A stretch of DNA of 64,000 bases from Micromussa lordhowensis (taxonomy: Eukaryota > Cnidaria > Anthozoa > Scleractinia > Lobophylliidae): contig OZ026606.1 in assembly GCA_964020085.1 (NCBI GenBank), positions 4,613,423-4,677,422 of the forward strand, written 5' to 3'. The notes below the pieces were generated by a model. That model had not been told where the DNA came from, searched no databases, and worked only from the letters and a program-made list of their open reading frames with translations. Every line of letters starts with the position of its first letter. Position 1 is the first letter of the stretch. Both the position numbers and the translations under genes were made by a program. This document shows, in pieces, positions 10,053 through 22,500 of the stretch.

Positions 10053-12190
10053 TTTACGTGTATTCTTGATTCTTCTTGATTCGACAACTGTAGAATGCAG
10101 ATGACTGAATCGAATAACGCAGATACACGAGAAACTGAAAGTTTAAAGATCATTTAAACACCACGGCATACCTTTAATCTTTAGGGTTTTTTCCCTCCGC
10201 CATGCCGTCTGCTTTCTATTTGGCGATATTTAAAAAATGAGGTTACGAAGTGTTCCATGCATGCGCTCAGTTGTCTTGTACTCTCTAGCTCACTCAGTTC
10301 AGTTTATCCTGGCCGTGCAAATCAAAGTTGAAATGATTTTTTATCATTGTTATTTCTTGATTTTGAGTCTCAAACTGGGATTTTTGTGAATCATGGATTA
10401 ATTATACAGGATAAATATAACCAACAACAACCAGTTCTGAGAAATGTCAGGGGTTTCCCCTTGTAAAAGGTCCTTATGTCACACTCTTCATAGTACGTAA
10501 GGTTTATTTTCGCTTTAATTCAATATATCATCAAACATGAACGCTCTGTGGTTGATTAATTAGAACTACAACTCAAGTCTTGAGTTCCCCAGAATATTAT
10601 TATATGATGCGAAAGTGTTTTCGAAGAAATGTCAGGGGTCATCCCTCTCCTCGTACACAGATTTGTTTAATAGTTAATGAACTTCCACTTTCGATTTATT
10701 TATATCGCATCATTAATAGTAGATACACCGAATTTCCTAGAAACTTTGGAAGCCAGCTGGGGTTCAATTCCACGGAGCTGTTTTGAAAACACTACTTGAG
10801 GGAATAGCTGTAAGGCAAATACGCTTTTGGATAACTAATTTATAGTTTTGCACTTACAATCAGTTTGTCGAGAGCAGAAAAACGGCAGGTTTTTTTTGCA
10901 GCGATATACCAGTGGCAATCGCTGTCATACGGCTGCAGCGAAATCATACACCATTACTACATCCGCCTCTTGGTAGGTGCTGATATTATTCTTTGTGGCT
11001 ACAGGTCACCCCAAGATTAATAAAAAGACGGAATTTATCTGACTTGAATGATCTTGACAAACTGGCGTTTATTTTTTCTCTGGTGATCTGCCCGAGCAGG
11101 AAGACTAGCTAGCTTGGAATACTGATCGCATTCACGCACACAGAACATTTCCACTGCGAACTATTTGTACTTAGCCTCACCATTTAAAATTTAAATTGGC
11201 TGATCTAGGACTGTGGCTGCATGATAAGCTACAGTTCATGTGGGTCTTCGAGAAGGCAAAGTTAATTCGAGCTGTCTCCAGTTAACATCTTTTTGCTCAA
11301 AAACGTTTGCGTGAAGCAGATCGTGACATTCGCCACTCGCAAAACAAAAGCGATGCATAACTGCTCAGTATAGATCTCCATGTCAATCGCCTTCTTGTAG
11401 TGCTGAAGTTCAAACGTCGCATGTGACATGTATCGAATCTAATACATTTTGATTTGACTCGGCTCGAATTTAAAAAGTTCGACATTTTGTTTCAATGCTA
11501 GAATTGAGTTGTCTCGAATCTATGCCAACCTCGTTCCTGTGCATGGTTCGTGAGTAAAATCCAACATGGCGGCGGTGAGAATCATGTGCACTGTGACGAA
11601 TATGCTCGAGTCTAGATATCCTCGAGAGGAAACAAAGACGCTGCTCACCACAGAAAAAGGCGGTGCGTTTTAAGGAGTTTTCTCATATTTTATTGCTTTC
11701 GCTGATGCAACAAAACTGGAAAAAAATGTCGCCTTCTTTTCCCGCTATCAGTGACTGACAAGCAGTACACTGAGCGTACGTACGTCATACATGGCAAATG
11801 CACTCAGTGAACACACTGACGTGTCCTGCCAACTCTGCCATTTATCTTTCCGAATCACCTATCATCTTGTAAACATCTAGGCCAGCTGAAATAATTTATG
11901 CATTCGAACTGGCTCATGTGAAATGCATGAATGAATAACTTTATTACCGTTTATAAAATTCGACGTATAAAACAAAAACAGTCAAACTTTTGTCGGTTAA
12001 TGCTCGACTGACCATACTCAGTCCAAGCTACGGCAAGAGTCGCATTTGATGCAAATCTGTCGAATTTCATTGATTTAGACGTCGCTGAACTTCATATGTA
12101 TTTTAACTGTGAATTAGATTCGGCACACTTGAAATGCTACATTGAAAAAAAACATTCATATCTTTCTGTAAGCCCTTTCATCTTATTGAC

Positions 12191-13315
12191 AAGCTTACTA
12201 AACAAGCCCCAAGAGTTAACAATTTCTATATATGCCCCTTGTCTTTTCAGTTGCTTGCGGCAAAGATAGCAATACTATACACTTCATCTCCTTCACTCGT
12301 ACTACTTTCAGCTATAATTAATAATCATACATCGTACATCTCGTAGACCCACGTTTTTGTTTACAACAGAAACTTGCCTTTTACCACAATTTTGAGGGCA
12401 ATAGCTAGTGTTAATGCGGTCTCTACCGTCTCTACCCCCCTAACAAATGATATATTTCTTACAGTCGAAGTTGTAGGGAAAATTACCAGTTCTCTTTAAT
12501 TAATTAGTAATATTTAGCACTGTTTGTGAACTGTTTGTGAAACAAAAAGATCTCCCTCAGAGGCCTGTCACAAGACAAATAAATAAAAAGCAAACATCAT
12601 ATTTTTTTTACAGTTGGAGACAAAAGGTATCTTTTGAATGAATTTCCGCAGTTTCGGCCCCCGGGTGAAATATATCACAGTCGTGTTATACCGACTTTCA
12701 TGGAATATTCAATTCTTGATAACATCAACATAGGGAATTGAGATAGCGCACTCTATCTGAATAGGAAACAGGATTGGCAGAAAGCCTTTCTATCATTTGC
12801 TTTGTTTTTAATTATGTAAGTAGGGTCGATGACGCCGGCGGAAAATGTCTTATAGACTTTTGCTGGCAAAGTAAACATTATTAATTTTCACTTTCAGAAC
12901 TGTCTAATTGATGTATATTTACTTTCCCCCATCGCATAATTTGTCACATTTCTTGCCAGGTTATTCGTTGTTTCCCTTGAAATTCATCGGCGGAAGAGTT
13001 GCGAAACAATAATTTTAGTTTTAATAACCTAATCCCAAAGAAAAAAATCTATTAAATTTGACATCTTAAAAGACAGATTGAAATATTCCGCCAAATTTGC
13101 ATGATGTATAAAGGCATTGAACAAAGCTTAAAAATTGACTCACCTGCACCTGTTTGCATTGTCGTCATGGGAAACTTACTAAATGCGATGGCCATTCGTA
13201 GTTACTTTGCCATCTGCAACCAGACATCGTTTATTATCAGTCGCGTAGAGCATTATCTTTTCGTACTACCCGTGATATGAACTGAGGAAAGCTCTCTGAT
13301 CATACCATTTCGAGA
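12191..13315. other. Upstream region of the first receptor gene
   Basis: AT-rich, unique-looking sequence without coding ORFs or recognised repeats. It probably holds the promoter. A TATAAA at 13107-13112 is the only core element I can point to. Confidence 0.4.
13107..13112 (+). promoter_or_regulatory. Candidate TATA box of receptor 1
   Basis: TATAAA about 205 bp upstream of the proposed ATG at 13316. Initiation some 30 bp downstream would give a 5' UTR of about 175 nt. Based on motif and position only. Confidence 0.3.
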
Positions 13316-13518
13316 ATGAGCCCTATCTCGACTACCATGTTGCTTAAAGTCGTCGTTTTGTTAAAGGTGTGATTCTGTGAAGATAAACTTGCAGGGTTTG
13401 GTTTGGTCGGTGACGAATTACGAGGCGCGCTTGTTAACATCTCAAGCCTTGTTTGATTCATTTGTTTTATTCCTTTCTTTATAGGCTGCAAAATTTTCCA
13501 CACAGCAGTCTGCAAACA
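13316..13518 (+). CDS. Receptor 1 exons 1-2: signal peptide
   Basis: Exon 1 reads MSPISTTMLLKVVVLLK and stops at GTGTGA. Exon 2 (34 nt, 13485-13518) reads AAKFSTQQSAN and ends in phase 1 at GTAAGT, exactly what the next exon at 15825 needs. The second receptor has the same plan: 20-codon hydrophobic exon 1 ending in Lys, then a 34-nt exon 2 ending in phase 1. That parallel is my main reason for this start. The donor of exon 1 is weak, so a different first exon remains possible. Confidence 0.6.
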
Positions 13519-16500
13519 GTAAGTAGAGACAGTCTATTTCTTCGTTAAGTGCAGGCAGTCAGTCTTAAACCCTTATTTTCACTAAGGGGAATAAATAAGA
13601 CTTTTCCAAATGTTCTTTCTTTTATTTAAACAAATAGACATTCAGTGAAATAGCTAAGTTTTTTTTTTTTAAATAGCTAAGTTAGATAAAAGAAGTCGGA
13701 CTCAAATAAGCTCCCTTTTCTCTCACCCCTTAACAATATTTTTGTCTGCCATTTTCGAAAACAATACTTCTACTTAAAATTAAAACAACGAAAGATCATG
13801 TTGACTTAATATGATCAAAATCTTTCATCTGTCAACAGTGTCTCTTTAGTTTTGAAACCCCTGTGAAATAAACAATCTCACTTTTTACGGAATCCCACTA
13901 ATCACGTTAGTTTGATCAACAGCGGACATGCTTTTTGCACCTGATATTTTACGAAAGTGACATTTTCGTTCACAAATTTGATGCGCTGTTTGGTTTGGGT
14001 GAAGGAAAACGTTGTATTTAATGGAAGGAGGAATAATTGACGCTACATTAGTGGTCAACAGAATAAGTCAAGTTTAATTTGCAAGCGAGTTTAATTACCA
14101 TCTTCAAAAACTAAACCGAGTGACACAATGTACCCGAGGTACGTAATCGTTTCCACCTACTTGAATAATAGTTATATTTACTCTCGTCCCCGTAGCGGAG
14201 TCAGTTAAAAAAGATAACTCTCTCCTATGTTTACCCAGCAGTGATTTTCTTGTATTTTCATGGTCAGCAACTTAAAGTTACATCTGCGTGGGTTTGTAAT
14301 CTTCGGCTACTTTATACAACGACTGACATATGACGGCATTTCTCCTAATTTGGAGAGCGAAACTTTGTGCCGGATATTGCCTTGTAATTAGTTAGGTTAG
14401 TTCGAAACTTTTTAATAGTTGTATGTCAAATGCCATTAAAAACAAGAAAATCATTAGATTCAGGCATATTCTATTTGCGCAATCTATGTAAAAAGACCTT
14501 TACCGATCGCTGTATTGTGAAGTATATATGAAGTAATTCAAATTTGAACTGCGGTTGTAGATGAAAGTTAAGAATGATCATCGCAGTAAATTTTCCAACT
14601 TAAGCAATTTGGAAAGGAGAAGCCTGAAAAAAATCAGGGCTTCAACGGGATTCAAACCCGTGACCTCCGCGATACCGGTGCGATGCTCTACCAACTGTGC
14701 GATGCTCATTATTAACTTTGATCTCTGTATTGTTACATATGAATGTAGCACGGCTGATCCCGGTCAACGTTTTCGAAACCTCACCTTATTGCCTTAGCAA
14801 AAAAAAAAAAAAGGAAAAAACGATCATTTTAAAATTAATTTATACTTTCGGAAACACGGCTGAAATAAGTACAGTGTTCAAATGAAAACATCACTAAAAA
14901 GCAAGGTTTGAGCAGCAGAAAACTCAAGGTTTGTTTTACCTTGTTTTGTACTTAATTAAGCAAAGCAATGCATTCTGTAGTGCTAAGAGGCAATCATACG
15001 TTTATTTTCTTCATCTTTTTAGTTGCCTCTTATACGTCACAAACGTTTTCTTTTAAGATCATATTCAGTTCTCTTGATTTTTGCCAATCTATGATAAGTT
15101 ATTACGAGTGTATAACCAAATTTCTTTTGACATATAAAAAGCGCATTTTACTTGACGAAACACTATTCAGATAAGTCCGCAGAAAAAGAGAATTTGTTCA
15201 TACAAGAGGTTGTGATCCTGCTTGGTTCATACTAAAAAAGAGAGTCAAGAAATGTAACATGTAATAATGAGCCCCTTATCTGAAAACTGTTGCTTATCTC
15301 CTACTGGCAATCTGAAAAACAGTAAGTTAAAAATTCTTTAGACTCCGAGGTCAGTTTTGGTTGAAATGATGCTTGTGGATTCTTAGTTTGCCCAGATGTC
15401 TAGACCCGTTAGCACTATATGCTTTTATTTACACTTACTTAAATTTGTATTTAATTCGTCAACTTAAAAACTATATATATTTAATACCTATTGTTTATTA
15501 TAACGGGAAAAATTAAAAATAAAAAAGCCGCTTTCCACGAATGCCGTGCCTTAGACATCTCATTTCAGGAGGCGTTTAAATTGCCTCAGGGACTTCGCTT
15601 CCCTTAAGTCGCAAGGAAGACTGTTCCTAAGAATGGTGCCACTATAGCTAAAGCTATTTTTATAATAGTTTGTGCGCGGCAATGGAATATTTAGTTTATT
15701 CTCAGATTCCCTTATGTTATATGCGGTTTCACGCCTCATATTCAATATGCGTCTAGCACGATACTGGTCACTGCTAGTAAACTCGCTAAGCAACGCTCAT
15801 TTGTATCGTTTATCCTGCGCATAGCTGGACAGCTGACTTTAGAACCTGGAGAGACCCTTCTCATAAACACAAGTGAACCGTCGGCGGCAGTTGTAGATAA
15901 CAAAGGAAACCGAACAGATTTCCTCCTGTTGGCGGAATCCAACCACTCCTTTATTAATCTCCTTGGCGACTCACGTCAGTGGAAATATGGCGTCGCTCGA
16001 CTCGTGTTTACCAAGGATGTCATTTTAAATTCCAACTCCAATGTGTCTATATCCGGCGAAAATGCTTTGTCTATCGAGTCACTTGAAGGAAATATAGTTG
16101 TCAAGACTATGATCGACTTATCATGTGCAGTGACTGAGCTGGGTAGAAAATGTGTAGGGGGATACATGCCCATTGACAAACCCAAAGACTGGTTATCATC
16201 TATTATACCAGGTAAGCCGGTGCAAACATTGAGATTTATTCCAATATGCCAGCAAGCTCTGTATAAAAGTTGACTCTCTGCATGGGAATGAGCTGCCCTC
16301 CGAGTCTGCCGTATTCTGCAGCTACCTCACTTTGTAGACCTACGCAAAAGGCTAACATACAAGCATAACTACTTGCCATGCGTGTGTTAGCACGGCCCTA
16401 ATATTTGCATATTAGGGAGACGACTGGGTTCGAGGCTTCCTTAGTGTATTGCTTGGTATAGTTCCTATTAACATTTAAGATTAAACAACCATGGGTTATT

Positions 16501-19500
16501 TCAAACAACGTTTACACGTGAACGTCTTTCTGTGCTTGACCTTTTCACTTCCAAAGAGCGTCCAAGTTCGAGTGAAAAAAAAATGCAGCGACTCAACAGC
16601 GGAGTCAAGGTTTTTTATCTGAACGTGAATTGGATAAGCTGCACATCAAGATTTGACAATATACTTTTTTTGTTTGTTAAAGGCAATGGCCCGGGCGGCA
16701 CGAGCGCAAGCTACCTGGCGTATTGGTATTCGCAATGTATCGGAGGAAGTGGACATGGTGGCAAGGGTGGATACCCAGCATTTCAGGATGTCCTCAATGG
16801 CTACAGTGGTTTGGAGTATGGAAGGAAAGACACCCACGTTCTGCTTGGAGGCAGTTCAGGTATAGAAATGTAGCGTGTAGATCTCTGTTGGTGTGTTATG
16901 CAGGTAAGAAGAAACTAGATATATAAAATAAAATAAATAACTAAATGAAACTGAAATAAGCAAAGGAATACTGTAAATTTAGCAGAAACTTGTTTAAATC
17001 CCAACTGACCGAAGGCTGACCTGTTGGTTTTAGTAGAAACCCACGCATAAGAACCTACCCACAGATATAAGAACCTGATCAAGCAGGTTCCTATATGTGG
17101 GTTACATTTAAATTATGACTGATAAACATTTTAACCAAGGAGCGTGATTTTGAGATTGCAAATCTATATTACAAGAAAATACATAATACCTGAATACAGT
17201 TGCATGTGAACAAATACTGTATTTAAAAATGGAGTAATTGTAGTCAGGAGATGACATAGTTGATAAAAGTGTTGTTTTTATTACAAGTCAGTGACAAAAA
17301 ACAACACTTTTATCAACTACAAATACTGTATATTGAAGTTTATTTATTTTCTGGCAATCAACAACTATGTCTCCTTCATAGAAATTAAGAACATAACTCA
17401 GAATTAAGAACTTACTTAGCCTAAATTGTCAATAACTACCCCAAAATACAAGAACCTATTCTTCCAGACTACAAAAAGGCAGGTTCTTACATGCGGGTAA
17501 ATTTATAAAGCGTAGTTGAGTTTGGGACGATCAAACACAAATCCATCTAGTGGAAAGGTTGAGGATTCCAACTCAGGACCTCGGATTACAAATCCAGCAG
17601 CCTAATCGGTATGCTACATCATTTGCTAAGTATAGCAGTTCTTCTAATTAGTGTATTTATTTCTTCATCTGTTACAGGTTCTTATCTAGAGAAATCTGGT
17701 TACACAGTTACAAAGCCCGGTCATGGTGGTGGAGCGATCCAGTTTGTGGCCAGAAAGGGATCGATCGTGATCGGTATTTAGTATTCGAGTTTATTTAGTG
17801 TCAGTTAGCTTTGATTTATAGCTTCAGTTTCGGAAACGTTTTTCAGTCCAACATTTTTGAAGCAATCATGTTTATTAAGAGACTTTTGCAGATACGCGTT
17901 ATAAGATTCGTTGGATGTGTATAATGGTTCAGTTCCCGTGGTAGAATAGACTTTTTTACAGTTGTCTGCTCAGTGACCTGGCCTTTGAATGGCAGTGAGG
18001 CTGGAGGTGACCTTGCTTTGATAAAGACCTCTCTGCTTTTGTCATGTAAATGCACCTAGTTTGCATAAGAACAACTTGATTTACATGACAAAGGCAGTGA
18101 GGTCTGTATCAAGACAAGGTCACCTCCAGCCTCGCTGCCATTCAAAGGCCAGGTCACTGAGTAGACAACTGTAAAATGGTCTATTCAATACATCGACGCT
18201 GCGCCGATATGTTAAACTTAACGGAACATTCATCCGTTGTGCCGCAGCATTCTTAGAAATAAAAATAAACTGAAGAAATGTGTTGCATAATTAAATTTTT
18301 GGCAAGGTATGTAATAATGCACCATTTTATATTCGATCACAGAGGCAAAGATCAAAGCTAACGCACAGCAAACACAAGGGAGTTACGAACTATACAGTGG
18401 CAGTTCAGGAGGTTTAATCAGCCTGGAGGCGAACGAGGTAGGATTTCCACAGAGTTTTCACATACGTCAGCAATTGAATCATCGATTGAAAGAGTTTTGT
18501 AAGAGTTGCAATATTGTTTTAACTATAATTTCCTTCTTGTAAGAATCTGTTTGTTCATTTACTTGCCATAGATAGATAGATACACGACTTAAGCCTGAGT
18601 TAAATTCGGGCTTGAAATGGATTCGAACTTGAAATGGATTCGAACTCATGACCTCTGCGATAACTGAGCTATCAAGCCAAATGAGAGCTGGTCACGTTCT
18701 GAGTTCGCAGTACACCCGTAGGTGGCGAGGATCCAAATATCCGAATATATGAAATATCATATATGTGAACTGCGGAGAAAGACATGATTGATCATCGCAG
18801 TTATATACACAACTTAAGCAGTTGTGAAATTAAAGCCTGGAAAATATTCGGGTTTGAGAGGGATTCGAACCCATGACCTCAGCGATACCGGGCAGTTCAC
18901 ATTTATGGTCTTTCATATTTTCACTTGTATCTTCACCATCTATGGGTATATTACGACCCTACAATGTACAACGTGACCGGTTCCCAGTTGCCTTAATAGC
19001 TCCGTTGGTAGAGCACTGCACCGGTATCGCAGAGCTTATGGACACGAATCCCGTGCAAGCCTGAATGTTTTTCAGGCTTTAATTCCACAACTGCACACTA
19101 ATTTGAGCCAGTAAATCTGTTAGAATCAAGATGATGAAGAGTAGGGGGGTTTGTCCCTCTTATAGGCCTTACTTCTTAGCTCTTGTTAACCGAGCAGGAG
19201 GTCTGTATGGGAGCCTTGACCGAGGTCGTGAGCACAGACCGAACACAGTGAGTTCTGTACACACAACCGAGGTCAAGATTCTCCCATACAGACTGACTAA
19301 GCTCGGTTGATAAGATGTTTATTGTATGGCGTAAACAAGAAAAATTTAATTCGCTTGATTTAACTGGTTTGTACTAACTGACATTTAGTTTGCAAACGGC
19401 GATGAGCTGAATTTAATTCTGCCAAATTTTGCTCGTCCACTTTACTTTTTTTTTCTCATCAGGCTTTTTGGCATTGCCATAAATAAATATTGTTAAATGA

Positions 19501-22500
19501 AAATAGTCAAGGATTTTGCATTTTAGTTTGGAACTTTTCCACTGCAAAACATTACCGGTCTAGATGCCGGTCTAGATGGGAAATCTACACTGCACCACAC
19601 TTTTCAGCCAGTCGAGTTCGTAAATTATGCTAGTTTCCGAGAGTCCTTGTGAGACAGAGCCATATAATAAAAGGGTATTTTAATACCTCTCATGTTATTT
19701 AGATCCTGTTAGACGAATTTTGTTTACTTGGACAGTCCAAGGTACTTTACATGCATTTACATCCTCCACGAAAACATTCACATAAAGATAAGCACATGGT
19801 ATTATCCACTGAAGAACTAAGTACCACGTCTAAAAATAACTTGAGAGGGATTATCATGGGAGTAGACCTATATGGGGATCAACTCTCTTACCTTCATCCT
19901 CTCTTGGTAAGAATACAGACAAACATGCTGAATCAATGCTGAATCAATGGCGTCCGCTCCGATCTTGTAAGGACCGAATCAGTTGGGGGTCAGTCCAGTG
20001 TAATTTAGGAGAAATCGCCGAAATATCACGTCCATGTCTCTAGTGACAGTTCTTCGAAGTGATGTTTCTCTCATAAACCCGATTATTTGACATTTGATAA
20101 AACCACATGCTGTTTTCGTCAGCGTTAACGTTTTAGTGCTTACATTTTATCTTGCTACTGATCAACCAAAGGTCCAAGTCAAAAATGGCGGGTCACTAGA
20201 AGTAAATGGTGCGCACGCGGGAAAAAGAGGCCATACTCAAGCCGTATGGACTGAAGGCGCAGCGGGAGGTGCAGGAGGAATTGTACATATTCTGGTCAAT
20301 AGAGCATTCCTATCGTCAGGCTCTATCTCACTAAAACCCGGAAATTCTACAGGCTGTACAGACAAAGATAGGGCATCCCCAGGATTTTTGTTGATTGGAG
20401 GTTTGTTAGAAACTAGCATTAAATGGCATTTGACAAACTGAAATGACTATGATTGTTAAAGTACACACACATTTTATCGTAAAAACAAAACAGGGTGACC
20501 TTGAAGAAGAGACGATGATTATCGTTTCTTGAAACATATATAATTGCTCTCAGTACTCAGAACTTCAGCTCATCTTTACCTAGTCTCCGCCAGCAAAAAT
20601 GGCGCATCATCAATATGGCTTGATTGCCTTGCCTTGTCTTAGAAGAGATAATAAATCGAGCAGCCTTAGGATATACTTATTAAGATTAAGCTATGTTGTT
20701 CCACATTTGCAAATAGATTGAATATAATGAACCAACGCATTGTTGTCGTTTTTTGTCACAGATCATTCAGGCCATCACAGCATGTCCTGGAATAATACTC
20801 CGATCTTTCCAATCATCTCCAAAGGATTTTCTTGGCCCAGCGCAAGTTCCAAAGCAGTTTCGCTTAGCTCGACGAAGTCTAGTACATTCATTGTTGCTTT
20901 GACCATGCAATCACTTACACCAACCAAAGCTGTTTCCAGCACCTTTCCAACTGCTTCTTTTCCAACGACAAAGGAACTAATTATAGCTGCCCCTTACAGT
21001 TCACATTTCCCGCGGCAAGAGTCACATAGTGCAGTGTACACATCGTCTGTTGCTGATTTCACTTCAAACCAAGTTAAGCATTTTGCCACTGACATTAATC
21101 ATCACCCAACTGCTTCCAGGCTTCCAACTGGTAAGAAAACGGATGATCAGGTTTAAGGAAGCAATGACGCGCCGTACATTTCATAGCAGGCGCGTCCAGG
21201 CATTCATTGTTACCATCACTACGGGTGTTAAGGGTGCCAGTATTTTTGTGATTCCTGAATGGCCAAAATTTTTTCTTGTGAAAGGTGAAACGTTTTTTCG
21301 TGATGTTTTGATTTCCTTGGAATCTGGGAAGCCGTAAACGGTGATTTTCTATAATATTTTCTGCGAAATGAGAAATAATCGTTTTAATTCGTCGTGAACC
21401 GTTATTTGATGATGTCTTCTATTATTTTCGACACGCATCATACACCTTATTCCAAAATGGCCGCCATTTTAGTGTTCGTTTGTTTGCTTGCAAATTAGCC
21501 CTCGTTGCCTCGTTCAAGGGAAAATATTCTTTTGAATTTCGAGTTTAAGAACGAGGCAACAAGGGCTAGTTTCAAGGCAAACAAAAGACCACTGAATGGT
21601 GGCCATTTTGGAATAAGGTGTATCACTGACGTGATAAAGTTCGCCTAACCATGAAAGTGTATGATGGTTAGTTTATCTCTAGATCTAACTGTTATTACAT
21701 CTGCCTCTCCCGTTGACACTACCTCAGAATGGGAAGAGCTACTGAAGAACGTGACATTCCTTAAGGTAATGCATAAAACTGATGCTAATTGATAAGGTAA
21801 TGCATAAAACTGATGCTAATTGAAAAGTGCTTATACGCGCAAGTTATTGAGGAATTAAACTCTTTGACTTGATTTTTAAAAGTGCAAAAGCGAACGTCTC
21901 CATCATTTCCATAGGCTCCATTGGGAGACACTGATACATGTTTAGTCTACAACTCCCACCTTTTTTTTCATAGACTACCATGGGGACCTCGCATAACAAT
22001 TCCTGGATAGAGAACATTCAGAAGCTTGCACAACGATTCCAGACACTTGTTGAGAAAGAATCTTTTACAGAAGAATCTGTAGAGTGGTTTCTAGAAGTCT
22101 TTAAAGAATTTAGTATCATAGTTAACATATTACCTGGCGAGCATCTAGAAACTATGAAGGTAAGCTAAGAATATTTTCCTGTTTTTAGTAAATATAATTC
22201 TGTACATTCTCCAGAAGTGTTGCTTCCAAGGTGTTTTTTCTCTCTTCTTAGCCTCATCTGTCACTGTTTAATTCCAAAAGCCGCATTAGTATCATTAATA
22301 TTACTGGATCCATGGGGAGTGGTCCATGGGTTTGCGTTAGTCCCCAATAAGTAGGGATGATTCACAACTGCACTAATATGTTTAGAAGCACTAGATAGAA
22401 AGAAAACAAAAGTACTAGAAGCTTCAATGAAATGCCACTGCTTATTTTGGTGGATCAACTATCTGCATATTAGTTCTTTGTTCAATTTTCTTGGTTGAAC

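Larger units (their letters stand above)
7778..12190. repeat. Right copy of the segmental duplication
   Basis: Direct-orientation partner of 1-6296. It lacks three blocks present on the left (2277-2571, about 3090-4585, 5386-5627) and carries its own 128-bp internal duplication inside the deaminase gene plus an A-run near 12145. Homology to the left copy ends at about 12190, roughly 1.1 kb upstream of the first receptor gene. Confidence 0.9.

Noticed and set aside
13300..13515. Minus-strand 71-codon ORF with splice-like ends, at first read as an exon of another receptor
   Set aside because: It overlaps the plus-strand signal-peptide exon and exon 2 of receptor 1, whose phases fit the downstream gene exactly. 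No compatible neighbouring minus-strand exon was found.
14968..15174. ORF beginning with a hydrophobic stretch (FIFFIFLVASYTS), considered as a receptor 1 signal-peptide exon
   Set aside because: No usable donor in the right phase, and the 13316/13485 pair fits phase and mirrors receptor 2.
15281..15320. Short ORF MSPLSENCCLSPTGNLKN ending at GTAAGT in phase 1
   Set aside because: Not hydrophobic and no acceptor upstream, so it cannot replace the signal peptide. It remains a minor alternative.
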